A model generated the notes under the pieces. It did no database searches and was not told the origin of the DNA. It was given only the letters and a program-made list of their open reading frames with translations. Shown piece by piece: positions 33,119 through 41,137 of a stretch of DNA of 64,000 bases (position 1 is the stretch's first letter; each line of letters begins with the position of its first letter). The position numbers and the translations under genes were made by a program. The stretch is from Acinetobacter variabilis (GTDB lineage Bacteria; Pseudomonadota; Gammaproteobacteria; Pseudomonadales; Moraxellaceae). The stretch lies in assembly GCF_000369625.1 (NCBI RefSeq), contig NZ_KB850113.1, positions 1,523,186 through 1,587,185 of the forward strand. Reading direction: 5' to 3'.

Positions 33119-33561
33119 CCTTGCCTTTGATTACGATATTGACCAGCTCGGCAACTGATCTACCGCTACTCACCAACCCATCATCTCGAAATGAGCTATC
33201 AATCTAACTTCTTGGCTTTCAATTCTTTTAAGGTCGGGAGAGTCACTCCCCAATTTTATGATTTACTCTGAGGCTCACTCAGTACGTGACGAAATCGCAC
33301 TGGATTCAAACCAATTTATACGGCTGGTTTCAGCATCCCACCGTTTGCGCTTATAGCTAAACAAATGAATGTACAGCGTCACAAATCCGAATTACCTAAT
33401 GGCTGACGTTATTTCATAAGATCACCAGTTATTCAGGTTTATTTCAGGCAATAAAAAAGCCCACCATTTGGCGAGCTTTTAAATCAATCTAGTGCTTTAA
33501 CGTACACTTCGATCACTATAACATAAAATAGCATATTCGCATTTAAACGCAAGTTATTTAA
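33119..33561. other. Gene-poor 440-bp stretch upstream of the tRNA
   Basis: No supported gene lies here. On the minus strand it holds only short frames (15 and about 30 codons), an inverted repeat GCATTTAAACGC near 33540, and the terminator at 33453-33476. As the leader between the Q-like gene and the tRNA/late genes it is the natural place for a late promoter and a Q-utilisation site, but no sequence match to a known one was made. Confidence 0.45.
33453..33476. terminator. Terminator downstream of the Q-like gene
   Basis: On the minus strand GCTCGCC-AAAT-GGTGGGC is followed by TTTTTT; the plus strand also has a T-run. It closes the leftward early operon about 85 bases after the Q-like gene. 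Confidence 0.7.
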
Positions 33562-34002
33562 TCATTTTAAGCGAAGTCTTTTGTCATGGCCTGCTAAGTA
33601 ATAACTCCCTGCAAAAACCATGTTGTTTATCGAGCTTCTTGATAGGGTAAATTCTTTCTCCATCTGGCTTAATGACATCCCTCTCACATTCTTCTCAATG
33701 AATAACTGCACCGCTACCTTTGCCGAAGCACAAACCGAACTCGACTTATTAAAATCCACAATCAACTTCCGCACTTGTTCAGCCTCAAAATCATTAATCT
33801 GGCAAATGACCTGATCCTTACGTGGCGCCACCCCTTTATTATTTTCAAGAATCAGCCAGTAGATCTGATTAACCCCAAGTGAGTCCGGTTCATGACCTGA
33901 CTTCATACGTGAAATCTGGATGTATGCCCCATACTGCTTAAGCCAATCTTCAATACTAAAACGACCCCAATCCATCACTTCTGTCTTCACCATCGCATTC
34001 AT
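33562..34002 (-). CDS. Putative Q-like antitermination protein
   Basis: A 146-residue protein. Its N-terminal part resembles the Q/phage antiterminator group (MDWGRFSIEDWLKQYGAYIQ) and it has a helix-turn-helix-like end (RGMSLSQMEKEFTLSRSSIN, then YYLAGHDKRLRL). It is the last gene of the early leftward operon, next to RusA and before the late region, just as Q is in lambdoid phages. The terminator-rich late region needs such a factor. Assignment rests on position and partial sequence resemblance. Confidence 0.6.
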   Translation of the reverse strand: MNAMVKTEVMDWGRFSIEDWLKQYGAYIQISRMKSGHEPDSLGVNQIYWLILENNKGVAPRKDQVICQINDFEAEQVRKLIVDFNKSSSVCASAKVAVQLFIEKNVRGMSLSQMEKEFTLSRSSINNMVFAGSYYLAGHDKRLRLK

Positions 34003-34014
34003 CCCGATTCCCTC

Positions 34015-34527
34015 TTAAACCCTTAACTTTTCAACTTGAATAATCAGCTTCCCGCCTTTTTCTGATGGCAACCGCTTCACAAGCAATTCATCCACCTGGG
34101 AATCATCCAGAATCAATCCACCTTTTGACAAAGCGTCAAAGCATGGTTTTACGATGTTATCGATGTCGCGTATTTTCGCATCAGGTGGCGCGTATTCGAT
34201 CTTTACTCGAACTCTACCCTGATACCCTAATGGCTCAATAAAACGCTTCATAACGTCAATAAAGTGGATTGCACGCTTACTTAATCGATTGGTCTTGTTG
34301 GTTCCGCGAATCCAATAGTGATTCACCGAAGGAGGTGTGATTAAAACTTCACACCAGAGCAATTCATCATTCATCACACCAAATCCTTTCCCTTCGACCA
34401 GATGAGCCGGAATCTTTGGCATTGGATCTGGATTGGATTTCTTTTTCCCCGACTTGGTTGTTACACCAAATCGAGGTCCAATACCGGCTTTTCGTGCCTG
34501 TGCTGCGGTGATACGGAGATTAGTCAT
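34015..34527 (-). CDS. RusA-family Holliday-junction resolvase
   Basis: A 170-residue protein from the ATG at 34527 (GAGGTGCCA before it), overlapping the preceding stop. RusA features are present: TPPSVNHYWIRGTNKTNRLS, VRVKIEYAPPDAKIRDIDNIV, the acidic DIDN motif for metals, and DALSKGGLILDDSQVDELLV. The 50-residue N-terminal extension (ITAAQARKAGIGPRFGVTTK) is longer than in E. coli RusA. It would resolve replication or recombination junctions before packaging. Confidence 0.88.
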   Translation of the reverse strand: MTNLRITAAQARKAGIGPRFGVTTKSGKKKSNPDPMPKIPAHLVEGKGFGVMNDELLWCEVLITPPSVNHYWIRGTNKTNRLSKRAIHFIDVMKRFIEPLGYQGRVRVKIEYAPPDAKIRDIDNIVKPCFDALSKGGLILDDSQVDELLVKRLPSEKGGKLIIQVEKLRV

Positions 34528-34906
34528 TGGCACCTCGCAGAATTTCTCTCGCACAATTAATTGGTCTAATGTCGGTTCTTGTTAGCCAGGTTAAAGCTTC
34601 ATCAATCCGTTTCTGCTGGTCCTCAACCTCCTTCTTCTTCTCGATATAACAAGCCTCCATGTTATTCAGCTGCTCTTTCAGGCTTTCAATCTGCTTCTCA
34701 TACTTCCGCAGATCAGTGTCTTGGAGTTTGATTACTTCATCCATTTCTTGGATGGCGGCTCGACCAACCAGCCAAGCTAGATAAGTCATCTGAACCGGAA
34801 GCACCCGATAAGCACCACCATCCTTATCAAACAGCTTGTCACCATGGATGAATCGCATGTTTGTGTAGAAGTCTTGATCCTCAAACCACTTTTCAAATTC
34901 ACTCAT
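34520..34906 (-). CDS. Unknown early protein with coiled coil
   Basis: A 128-residue protein (MSEFEKWFEDQDFYTNMRFI, then YRVLPVQMTYLAWLVGRAA) whose C-terminal half is a coiled coil (KYEKQIESLKEQLNNMEACY). The N-terminal block is common in small early proteins of Acinetobacter and related phages; no function is known. It overlaps neighbours by four to eight bases at both ends. Confidence 0.65.
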   Translation of the reverse strand: MSEFEKWFEDQDFYTNMRFIHGDKLFDKDGGAYRVLPVQMTYLAWLVGRAAIQEMDEVIKLQDTDLRKYEKQIESLKEQLNNMEACYIEKKKEVEDQQKRIDEALTWLTRTDIRPINCAREILRGAND

Positions 34907-35343
34907 CTCTCAATCACCACTGTAGTTGGGCTGATGTGATTACGGATGTCGGTCACGTAGTCGGCCCCATCATCATCAAACACAGATTGAATTCGCCCTC
35001 GAACCTTGCTGAAATCCCCGACCAGCATTGCGCCACCTTCAATTTTTTCCTGGCTCAGCTCCGCATAGGCAGCCAATTCTTCTGCTTCACTTCGGCCGTA
35101 ATAGTGCTGGTCAATTGCAGATTTAAGATCGGTCAGTTTGATTGCCACATCCATCGGATCGCACTTACCCCAATATTCAAGCCACTTTTGATAGCCTTCA
35201 CTGTATCGAAACCACTTACCATCCTCTCTTTGGGCGAAATACATTTCACCATCTGCGCAAGGAACTACTGCGTATGAATGCTCAGGCGCCCCATCCACAA
35301 TCTGCTTACACTTTTCCAATCCCAATTTTTCGATTAAGTTCAT
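34903..35343 (-). CDS. Unknown early protein, 146 residues
   Basis: Begins MNLIEKLGLEKCKQIVDGAP and shares MDLIEKYG-like leader style with the rightward 119-residue protein at 48137. It has CADGEMYFAQREDGKWFRYS, a strand pair, then DPMDVAIKLTDLKSAIDQHY. No domain is recognised. ATGA-type overlaps at both ends put it in the same translational chain. Confidence 0.6.
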   Translation of the reverse strand: MNLIEKLGLEKCKQIVDGAPEHSYAVVPCADGEMYFAQREDGKWFRYSEGYQKWLEYWGKCDPMDVAIKLTDLKSAIDQHYYGRSEAEELAAYAELSQEKIEGGAMLVGDFSKVRGRIQSVFDDDGADYVTDIRNHISPTTVVIER

Positions 35344-35591
35344 GCTGAAACTCCTTTTAGGCTCGGAAGTATCTCGATAAATTCAGCAACATTTTCCGCA
35401 TCACCACCCGGGTAACGAAAATCATCCTTTGATAACTCGCCATTTGACGCAGCAATCAGATCGCAAATAGTGCCTTCAGTGAATTCGATGAACCACTCTG
35501 TTTCGCATACTGAATTACCGCGCTGCACATCAATTCTCATAAAAGGAATGCCTTTTTTATTGAGGGCCGATTTGATTTTTCTTGTGTTCAT
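35340..35591 (-). CDS. Unknown early protein, 83 residues
   Basis: MNTRKIKSALNKKGIPFMRI, then RGNSVCETEWFIEFTEGTIC and FRYPGGDAENVAEFIEILP. Beta-rich with conserved-looking Gly/Asp. It overlaps the HTH gene upstream and the 146-residue gene downstream by four bases each. Function unknown. Confidence 0.6.
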   Translation of the reverse strand: MNTRKIKSALNKKGIPFMRIDVQRGNSVCETEWFIEFTEGTICDLIAASNGELSKDDFRYPGGDAENVAEFIEILPSLKGVSA

Positions 35592-35905
35592 GCTGCTCTC
35601 CCTAGTGCTTCAATCCACTTATCCAATTCAATCTGAGCAAAGTGCTTAATTTCACGTTCCTTGCTATGGCTTAAATGGGCCGCCTTAATGATGATTTGCT
35701 CTATCTTTTTCTGATTGCTTTTCTCATCCAGCTCAATAATTGAGATGCCATAACTAATTGCATTCCACTGGCTTTCCGAGATCCCTTTGTCCATCAATGA
35801 GACTTTGCTAACAAACTGCCGTGAACAATTTAAAACCTTGGCTAGAGCACTGGTCCGACCCACTCCCATCTCAAGCCAAGCACGTATTTTTTTATTTCTG
35901 CTCAT
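35588..35905 (-). CDS. Putative HTH protein of the early operon
   Basis: A 105-residue basic protein. Residues 9-40 (WLEMGVGRTSALAKVLNCSR, then QFVSKVSLMDKG) form a helix-turn-helix of the Cro/transposase kind, with NAISYGISII following. It could be a small transcription regulator or Roi-like factor. Its start overlaps the 56-residue gene stop (ATGA). Confidence 0.6.
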   Translation of the reverse strand: MSRNKKIRAWLEMGVGRTSALAKVLNCSRQFVSKVSLMDKGISESQWNAISYGISIIELDEKSNQKKIEQIIIKAAHLSHSKEREIKHFAQIELDKWIEALGRAA

Positions 35906-36072
35906 CCTTGTGCTCCTGCTGCTTGCGCTTCCTTCTTGCGCTTTCTTAAATCAGCCATATAGATTCGGCATGCTTCACGAGTCTCTGGTGTTCTGATTCC
36001 GTAGTTGTAGGCTTGGCGCTTTGCCAGAATTTCAACCCAATCCACGGTTTTATTATTGTTTTGGTCTTTCAT
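35902..36072 (-). CDS. Small basic protein, 56 residues
   Basis: MKDQNNNKTVDWVEILAKRQ, then YNYGIRTPETREACRIYMAD and a Lys/Arg/Ala tail. Its start and stop both overlap neighbours by four bases (ATGA), which supports expression though it is short. Function unknown. Confidence 0.6.
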   Translation of the reverse strand: MKDQNNNKTVDWVEILAKRQAYNYGIRTPETREACRIYMADLRKRKKEAQAAGAQG

Positions 36073-36473
36073 CTTTCAATCTCCACAGTCATACCAGCAT
36101 GATCCTGTTCAACTACCGATATGCCGCGTGTGATTGCTGCTTGGCTTGGTAATTTTTTAAAGTCAATCCGATTAACTTCATGGCAGTGCTTGCAAATGAA
36201 TGAATTTTTCTTTTCCAATTTTTTATAAATCTCACGAGCTTCAGACAGGACGCTGTTATTTCTTTCTGTAGCCCGATTGAGATGCTCTAGATGTTTCTGA
36301 ATCCACCAGACCGGGTTTAAGCGAACATTGCAGTCAGTGCATAAAACCTCGTCTTCTTCCACTGAGATCTGGATGTTTTTATGCTCACAGTTACCGCGCC
36401 CAAACTTACGTGAAAACTTAATAACGTTTTCTTGAGTGTTGATGCTTATCGTATGGTCTTCTTTGTAGCTCAC
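36069..36473 (-). CDS. Zinc-ribbon-like early protein
   Basis: A 134-residue protein with CEH at about 29 and LCTDCNVRLNPVWWIQ (CxxC) at about 45, and a second CKHCHEVNRIDFKKL group at about 94, enough for one or two zinc knuckles joined by a coiled coil (ERNNSVLSEAREIYKKLEKK). Such proteins sit beside replication genes in many phages. Function is unknown. Confidence 0.6.
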   Translation of the reverse strand: MSYKEDHTISINTQENVIKFSRKFGRGNCEHKNIQISVEEDEVLCTDCNVRLNPVWWIQKHLEHLNRATERNNSVLSEAREIYKKLEKKNSFICKHCHEVNRIDFKKLPSQAAITRGISVVEQDHAGMTVEIER

Positions 36474-37246
36474 ACTCCACCTCCCAACTGCTCACGAATA
36501 ACCCTAGGTACCTTCACCCCATCCACTTCACACTTCTCCAAGTACGACTCAGGATTTTCAAAAGGATCTGGCCATGGATCAACTATTGGAGTTGGCTTCA
36601 CCTGTAGACGCTGTGGTACTGGCACATGACGGTTTTTTACATTCATGCGCTTTTTAAGTTCTTCAAGCGCTTGCTGAGCTACTTCGTTTGGAACAGGTTG
36701 ATGATCTATCTCATCAGGCTGCTTTGGTTCAGACAGCTGTTTAACCGCTTTCAGCTTCTCATCAGGCTCACCACGCTCTTTGGCTTCTGCGATCAGTCGC
36801 TTATACACACTGCAATACACGTTATGCACAGTATCGGTAGGCTTTAAGCTGCCATATGGACCAACCACGGCATAGAATGCTTCCCGGGCAATACGATTGA
36901 TGCGACAAACACGGTTTGATTTCTCATAGTTCAATGCCTGTAACCATGCTTCATCCGGAGTCTGATATTCATACACACCTTTGCACCAGTTTTTGAACTC
37001 AGGAATCGATGGTGGCCATTCAGCTGTATCCAGACGTTTTAAACCACGTAGGAACTGCTCATAAGTCAGTTCAGAAAGCTTTTCGACAAACTTCTCAATC
37101 ACCTGGCTTTTTTTCAAACCTGACCACTGATCCGTGAACTTCTTGCCATACATCAGAAGCATGTCTTCAACCAGCTTACGTGCATCCGTTTCACTGAATT
37201 GCTGTACAGCGTGAGTAGTTTGTTGTTGAGATAATTCATTACGCAT
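36470..37246 (-). CDS. Lambda-P-like replication protein (helicase loader)
   Basis: A 258-residue protein. The central EWPPSIPEFKNWCKGVYEYQ block, the TYEQFLRGLKRL helix before it and the C-terminal proline-rich region resemble the phage P-type helicase loaders. It follows a DUF1376 protein, as initiator and loader do in many phages, and overlaps it by eight bases. It would recruit the host DnaB helicase to the phage origin. Similarity to lambda P is weak at sequence level. Confidence 0.65.
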   Translation of the reverse strand: MRNELSQQQTTHAVQQFSETDARKLVEDMLLMYGKKFTDQWSGLKKSQVIEKFVEKLSELTYEQFLRGLKRLDTAEWPPSIPEFKNWCKGVYEYQTPDEAWLQALNYEKSNRVCRINRIAREAFYAVVGPYGSLKPTDTVHNVYCSVYKRLIAEAKERGEPDEKLKAVKQLSEPKQPDEIDHQPVPNEVAQQALEELKKRMNVKNRHVPVPQRLQVKPTPIVDPWPDPFENPESYLEKCEVDGVKVPRVIREQLGGGV

Positions 37247-38165
37247 ATTTCACACCCTCCACTTCATGCACATCACGCATTGCTGGCTGATCATTGCTGC
37301 CAATTTCAGACATCCAGTCGCTGACTTCGTTTTGAGTACGGCTTGCTGCACCTGAAAAAGATTTTGGTTTTTGAGGTTGAGACTTAGCTTCACGCTGACG
37401 GCGTACTTCGTCTTTGTTGTTTTGAATCCAGGTAAACCATTTCACCAGCCATAGGCTTGGAGTGTTTTTGCTATCCGCCTTCGCTGAAAAGAAATCACCG
37501 AAGTTGGTAAACATGGAAATCAGATCCTGTTCTGGTAGTTCAGGATTGCGTTGTTTTCCGAGTTCAATGAAGTCGTAATGAATTGGATACACGTTCACGC
37601 ATTCAAGAACTGAATAGCGTTTGTGATCCTCAGGTTGATATTGAGAAAACTGAATTGGTGGCAAAGGAAAATCTTGCTCGCGCGTATTACTACTACTATC
37701 TATAAATTGGTTATTGGTTAATGGTTTATGGTTAAGGTTTTTTTGGGTTTCATTTTCACAACCCAAAATAACCGACTGGGTTTCTTCTGGGTTTTCAGAA
37801 TCAACAGAATCGCTTTCATTTGGGTTGCTATCTTCCTTTTTTTTAGGAGGTCGACCACCTTTCTTCCCATTTTCACGGTTTTTCTGAACATTTTCTTTAT
37901 AACCTTCAATTTCAGAGTCACAACGCTTGTTGTGAAATCCATCATCTTCTTCCGTAAAGAAATCATTCAACACATTTAAAACTGCCTGCTTTTCCTCATC
38001 GGTTAATGCACGTAACCGACGAAAAACCGACCGGGTTTCTTTGGGTAAAGGACCTTCATTCAGGTAATAGAAATCAAGTGCTCGACGGTAAAAACATTCT
38101 TCCAGAGCAGTTAAATGCACGGTATCACGCATGAAGTCACCAATATGGTGTAAATATTTATGCAT
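37239..38165 (-). CDS. DUF1376-family replication protein
   Basis: A 308-residue protein. DUF1376 occupies the first 90 residues (MHKYLHHIGDFMRDTVHLTA, then CFYRRALDFYYLNEGPLP); a Lys/Asn/Glu-rich linker (NGKKGGRPPKKKEDSNPNES) and a conserved C-terminal part follow (MFTNFGDFFSAKADSKNTPS, then WLVKWFTWIQNNK), as in YdaU-like initiators that act at the phage origin. An origin might lie inside the repetitive linker sequence, although I saw no clear iterons. Confidence 0.8.
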   Translation of the reverse strand: MHKYLHHIGDFMRDTVHLTALEECFYRRALDFYYLNEGPLPKETRSVFRRLRALTDEEKQAVLNVLNDFFTEEDDGFHNKRCDSEIEGYKENVQKNRENGKKGGRPPKKKEDSNPNESDSVDSENPEETQSVILGCENETQKNLNHKPLTNNQFIDSSSNTREQDFPLPPIQFSQYQPEDHKRYSVLECVNVYPIHYDFIELGKQRNPELPEQDLISMFTNFGDFFSAKADSKNTPSLWLVKWFTWIQNNKDEVRRQREAKSQPQKPKSFSGAASRTQNEVSDWMSEIGSNDQPAMRDVHEVEGVKYA

Positions 38166-38168
38166 TAC

Positions 38169-38393
38169 TCACCCTCCAACCTGAATAAATAAACTATGTG
38201 AAACCCTCGCCCCCCCCCAGACAGCAGAACTAAAAGCCTTAAGTTCTCTCTTTAAGATTGACTCAAAGTTCTTTTTGGTTTCTTGCTTGTATTTCATTGG
38301 GCTTCTGAATATTTTGGAGTTACCGTTGTATGCCTCAACGATGACCGTTTTATTATCACGATCTATACTAGAAATTCTGACTTCCACGCTCAT
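38169..38393 (-). CDS. Unknown small protein with G9 tract near its end
   Basis: A 74-residue protein (MSVEVRISSIDRDNKTVIVE). It has a run of nine guanines (C9 on the plus strand, 38210-38218) at codons for WGGA near residue 55. One base fewer would replace the last ~15 residues and extend to the next gene start; one more would truncate it soon after. This could be phase variation or an assembly artefact. It overlaps the antirepressor gene by four bases. Confidence 0.55.
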   Translation of the reverse strand: MSVEVRISSIDRDNKTVIVEAYNGNSKIFRSPMKYKQETKKNFESILKRELKAFSSAVWGGARVSHSLFIQVGG

Positions 38394-39154
38394 GCCGCCA
38401 CCTGCTTTGTATTACGTACTTTGTTTACCAAGCCAGTGATACGAGTCAGGCCAAATGCAGTGACACGCATATGCAGGAACACTCGTTCTTTGCCATCATT
38501 GCGATTAACAATTACTGGTGACGTACGATTGGTGAAAACCTTGTTTAAGACATATTGGGCATGTGGCTGGAGCTTGCGATCCGAATCACGGTAGATCCAT
38601 TTCTTATTAATCAGTAGCTGGATTAATTCAGATTCTTTAATGCCGATTGTTTTTGCACATTCACGCAGGCAATAAGTGTTGGAAGTATCAGCAATGGTTT
38701 CCAGTGCCTCAGCCTTAGGTGCGAGTACCGCTACTTTTTCACTTAACTCAATATTGAGCTTGGCTTGAATTTCGATTGCTTGAAGCAGATGTGCTGGATT
38801 GGTGATGTCAAAGCTATTTTTTGCCTTAAGTGCTTCTTCCATTGCAGTCATACGATCAAAGACTTGAGCTTGTAACTCATAGCTGTATGACATCGCCATA
38901 AGGCAGGCTTCGCGTTTTGGGAAGCGATAGCATGGATAGGTTTGTCCATTTTGTTGGTTAATGTAGGTATCCCTAAATTTTGGGAGACCCTCTAAACCCA
39001 AAACCTTCGGCACTTTTGCCATAAAGTGATCATGGCGAAGTTGCACGGGATTGGTTTCACTTTTTGCGCGATATTCATTAATGAAATCAACAATCTCAAG
39101 TGATGACATTGTTACTTCGTTTATGTTAAAATTTCCTTGTGTTAACATGTTCAT
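38390..39154 (-). CDS. Rha/antirepressor regulator with KilAC domain
   Basis: A 254-residue regulator. The N-terminal half resembles Rha (VMSSLEIVDFINEYRAKSET, then LRHDHFMAKVPKVLG and CYRFPKREACLMAMSYSYEL); the C-terminal third is a KilAC/ANT domain (YCLRECAKTIGIKESELIQL, then RVTAFGLTRITGLVN) that binds DNA. GGAG lies nine bases before the ATG. Such proteins inhibit repressors or control early transcription. Placement right after the CII-like gene in the early leftward operon is usual. Confidence 0.8.
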   Translation of the reverse strand: MNMLTQGNFNINEVTMSSLEIVDFINEYRAKSETNPVQLRHDHFMAKVPKVLGLEGLPKFRDTYINQQNGQTYPCYRFPKREACLMAMSYSYELQAQVFDRMTAMEEALKAKNSFDITNPAHLLQAIEIQAKLNIELSEKVAVLAPKAEALETIADTSNTYCLRECAKTIGIKESELIQLLINKKWIYRDSDRKLQPHAQYVLNKVFTNRTSPVIVNRNDGKERVFLHMRVTAFGLTRITGLVNKVRNTKQVAA

Positions 39155-39183
39155 AGTTTAAGTCTCCGATGATTTGAACACCG

Positions 39184-39214
39184 AAAAAGCCTGAGGTCTG
39201 AACTCAGGCTTTTT
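39184..39214. terminator. Terminator in the early leftward operon
   Basis: AGCCTGAG-GTCTGAA-CTCAGGCT is flanked by A-tract and T-tract, so it works both ways. It overlaps the last codons of the CII-like gene and precedes the antirepressor, a position for regulated termination as at lambda tR1. Confidence 0.8.
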
Positions 39215-39695
39215 CTGTTTGTAGAGCTGATAAATACTTTGCACACTCGCCTTTCATGGCTTTACGCAAAGACTGAATTTTGTGTTCAATTTCTTCCAGG
39301 ATGCGATCTGTCTCATCCATTTCAGCAGGTGTCACTACGCCATCTTCCAGAGCAGATAAAACCTGCTTATTTGCTGCACCATTGCCAACATTCATACCAA
39401 GCAGTGATTCAAGAACACCTAGCTGATGATCCTTTCCTTCCGCTTGATCCACTGGAACTAATGCAAAACCCAATTTATGCGCCCACACCTTTAAAGAAGC
39501 TGGGTTTTGCGTATAGGTCAGCATGGCTTCAAATGCCTTTAGGCTTGGTAAATGGTTTTCCATGTTTGGATTGGCATAGTTCAAAATAGTGTTGTGAGAC
39601 ACACCAACAACATCAGCAATCTCTTTAGGTGTAATCCCGTTTGATTGGTGAATCATCTTGTGTAGTGCGGTTTTGGTCTCTTTCGATATATCCAT
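39204..39695 (-). CDS. CII-like HTH regulator
   Basis: A 163-residue protein of the phage regulatory CII/CP76 group: an HTH in TPKEIADVVGVSHNTILNYA, an ENHLPSLKAFEAML helix, a loose middle and a Glu-rich C-terminal helix (EMDETDRILEEIEHKIQSL). In related phages it activates the lysogeny promoters. It lies immediately after Cro in the leftward operon, ahead of a terminator. Confidence 0.75.
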   Translation of the reverse strand: MDISKETKTALHKMIHQSNGITPKEIADVVGVSHNTILNYANPNMENHLPSLKAFEAMLTYTQNPASLKVWAHKLGFALVPVDQAEGKDHQLGVLESLLGMNVGNGAANKQVLSALEDGVVTPAEMDETDRILEEIEHKIQSLRKAMKGECAKYLSALQTEKA

Positions 39696-39752
39696 GTGAA
39701 CACCTTGTTTACTTTCACGTTTATTAAAAACGCTAAGTTGTTGATAATTGGT

Positions 39753-39977
39753 TTAAGCGGCGGTTGGGGTCTTCTTTAAGAAAAAATCAAAAAGATTTTT
39801 GTGAGACAGTTTGTTGTTGCTAGCCTCGACAATTGCTTGAATTGTCTCCATGCGCGGCTTCTTGCGACCATGGATTAGGTGTGACTCCATATATCCATAG
39901 GAAACACCAACGCTAGAGCAAAACTGGTTCCTCTCTTTTTCGTTTAATGATTTCCAGTAGTCGTATAGGTTTGGCAT
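39753..39977 (-). CDS. Cro-like repressor
   Basis: A 74-residue HTH protein (MPNLYDYWKSLNEKERNQFC, then SVGVSYGYMESHLIHGRKKP and MRTIQAIVE-type helix) transcribed divergently from CI across the operator array. Small size, position as first early leftward gene and helix-turn-helix pattern identify it as Cro. It would compete with CI for the same operators. Confidence 0.82.
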   Translation of the reverse strand: MPNLYDYWKSLNEKERNQFCSSVGVSYGYMESHLIHGRKKPRMETIQAIVEASNNKLSHKNLFDFFLKKTPTAA

Positions 39978-39986
39978 AAATAATAC

Positions 39987-40074
39987 ACCTATTAGGTAAA
40001 TTAATAATAAATATACCTGTTAGGTAAAATTAATTCAACCTATCAGGGTATTTATTTTTTCTACCTAACGGGTA
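39987..40074. promoter_or_regulatory. CI/Cro operator array (four sites)
   Basis: Four copies of a TACCTA-N-TAGGTA-like palindrome: 39987-39997 (perfect ACCTATTAGGT), 40014-40026 (TACCTGTTAGGTA), about 40038-40048 (ACCTATCAGGG, degraded) and 40062-40074 (TACCTAACGGGTA). They fill the 116-bp gap between divergent cro and cI genes, as lambda OR does. Two further copies are at 43465 and 43490. Confidence 0.85.
40010..40038 (-). promoter_or_regulatory. Early leftward promoter
   Basis: On the minus strand TTGAAT (-35, 40033-40038), 17-bp spacer, TATATT (-10, 40010-40015). The second operator overlaps the -10 end, so repressor binding would block it. It would drive cro and the early genes. Confidence 0.75.
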
Positions 40075-40093
40075 AATTTAGCAGGTGATTTAA

Positions 40094-40870
40094 ATGATGG
40101 GGTTCGGTATGGCTGACTTGATGCAAATTCATGAAATACGGTTGAAGAATGCGCGAGACTTGATGAAAGAATCAGGGTTGAGTCGTACTGATTTCTCTGA
40201 AAAGGTGGGTCTCTCCTACAATTTAATCAGTCAATACATTGGGAAGAACCCAACGAAAAATATTGGTGATGAAACAGCTAGTAAAATAGAAGAAGCTTTC
40301 GGCAAGCCTAAAGGCTTTTTAGATCAGGCAAATGCTATTGCAATGCCTTTAGATGCGACTTTAAGTAAAGGTAGTATCCAAATAGCACCTATTGAGTTTC
40401 GTGGCGCTGAGGGTAGTAAAAAATATAATGTGAGAATACCGGTGTACAGGGATGTAAAGGCTTCTTGTGGAAGTGGGATAGAGAATTTTTTAGAAGATCC
40501 AAGTGAATATTTAGATATCGACCCATCACTATTAAGAATTTTAGGTATTCAGGCTAAGCCTGAAAACTTGCGAGTGATTTATTCCGATGAATACAGTATG
40601 TGGCCCACTGTGGCACCAGACAGCCCTCTTTTTATAGATGTGGCGGACAAAGATCCGGGCATGCTTAAAAGCGGATCTGTCTATGTGTTTAAGCATAACT
40701 ATGAATTAAGAATGAAGAGGATTTTCATAAGTTATGCAGGCGGCACAACTGTACGTCTTGCAAGTGATAACCCAGACAAAATTCGCTATCCAGACGAGTT
40801 TATTACCAATGAGCAGCTTAATGAAATTGATTTTATTGGCCGCCTGGAATCAGCCCTAGTTAAGCCTTAA
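40094..40870 (+). CDS. CI-type prophage repressor (LexA-like, S24)
   Basis: A 258-residue repressor, read from the ATG after AGGTG. The N-terminal HTH (SRTDFSEKVGLSYNLISQYI) is followed by a linker and an S24 self-cleavage domain with Ser168 in DEYSMWPT and Lys208 in LRMKRI. The likely scissile Cys125-Gly126 bond is in KASCGSG. Damage-activated RecA would trigger cleavage and induce the phage. It faces cro across the operator array and binds there. A Met-Met start or Met6 are alternatives. Confidence 0.93.
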   Translation: MMGFGMADLMQIHEIRLKNARDLMKESGLSRTDFSEKVGLSYNLISQYIGKNPTKNIGDETASKIEEAFGKPKGFLDQANAIAMPLDATLSKGSIQIAPIEFRGAEGSKKYNVRIPVYRDVKASCGSGIENFLEDPSEYLDIDPSLLRILGIQAKPENLRVIYSDEYSMWPTVAPDSPLFIDVADKDPGMLKSGSVYVFKHNYELRMKRIFISYAGGTTVRLASDNPDKIRYPDEFITNEQLNEIDFIGRLESALVKP

Positions 40871-40882
40871 GGGGATAATGAA

Positions 40883-41098
40883 ATGGATCATTCACAATTA
40901 CCTATTAATCAAGTTGTAGATCGGCTTAAAGCAGCTGCGCAAAACAATGAAGGTGTGACCCTCTCCGCCTCCGATGTTCAGGTGTTGGTCAAGGGACTTG
41001 GGAAAGGTCGTTTTATTCCGGTCTATACCAATGAACAAATTATCCAACTGGTGAAAGAGGGGAAATTAGGCCAAAAGATGATTGATAAGAAAGATTAA
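40883..41098 (+). CDS. Unknown small protein after CI
   Basis: A 71-residue protein (MDHSQLPINQVVDRLKAAAQ), 12 bases after the repressor stop with AAGGGG before the ATG, so it is probably co-transcribed with cI and expressed in lysogens. It ends in FIPVYTNEQIIQLVKEGKLG. No family recognised. A hairpin follows at 41102-41120. Confidence 0.65.
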   Translation: MDHSQLPINQVVDRLKAAAQNNEGVTLSASDVQVLVKGLGKGRFIPVYTNEQIIQLVKEGKLGQKMIDKKD

Positions 41099-41101
41099 TA
41101 A

Positions 41102-41120
41102 AAGCCGCTATATGCGGCTT
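41102..41120. terminator. Hairpin after the CI operon
   Basis: AAGCCGC-TATAT-GCGGCTT, 7-bp perfect stem, with a poor T-run on the plus strand. It could be a weak terminator or RNA-stabilising hairpin between the 71-residue gene and the DUF3800 gene. Confidence 0.4.
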
Positions 41121-41137
41121 GGGTATTGGAGTGAGGT

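Noticed and set aside
33104..33200. Leftward frame of about 30 codons (SGRSVAELVNIVIKGKG) upstream of tRNA-Arg(UCU)
   Set aside because: Starts are poor (GTG or ATT, no ribosome site) and the 3' end falls in the hairpin; too short to support.
39239..39589. Rightward 116-codon frame opposite the CII-like gene
   Set aside because: Shadow of the CII-like gene; it is only the reverse complement of its codons and lacks a ribosome site.
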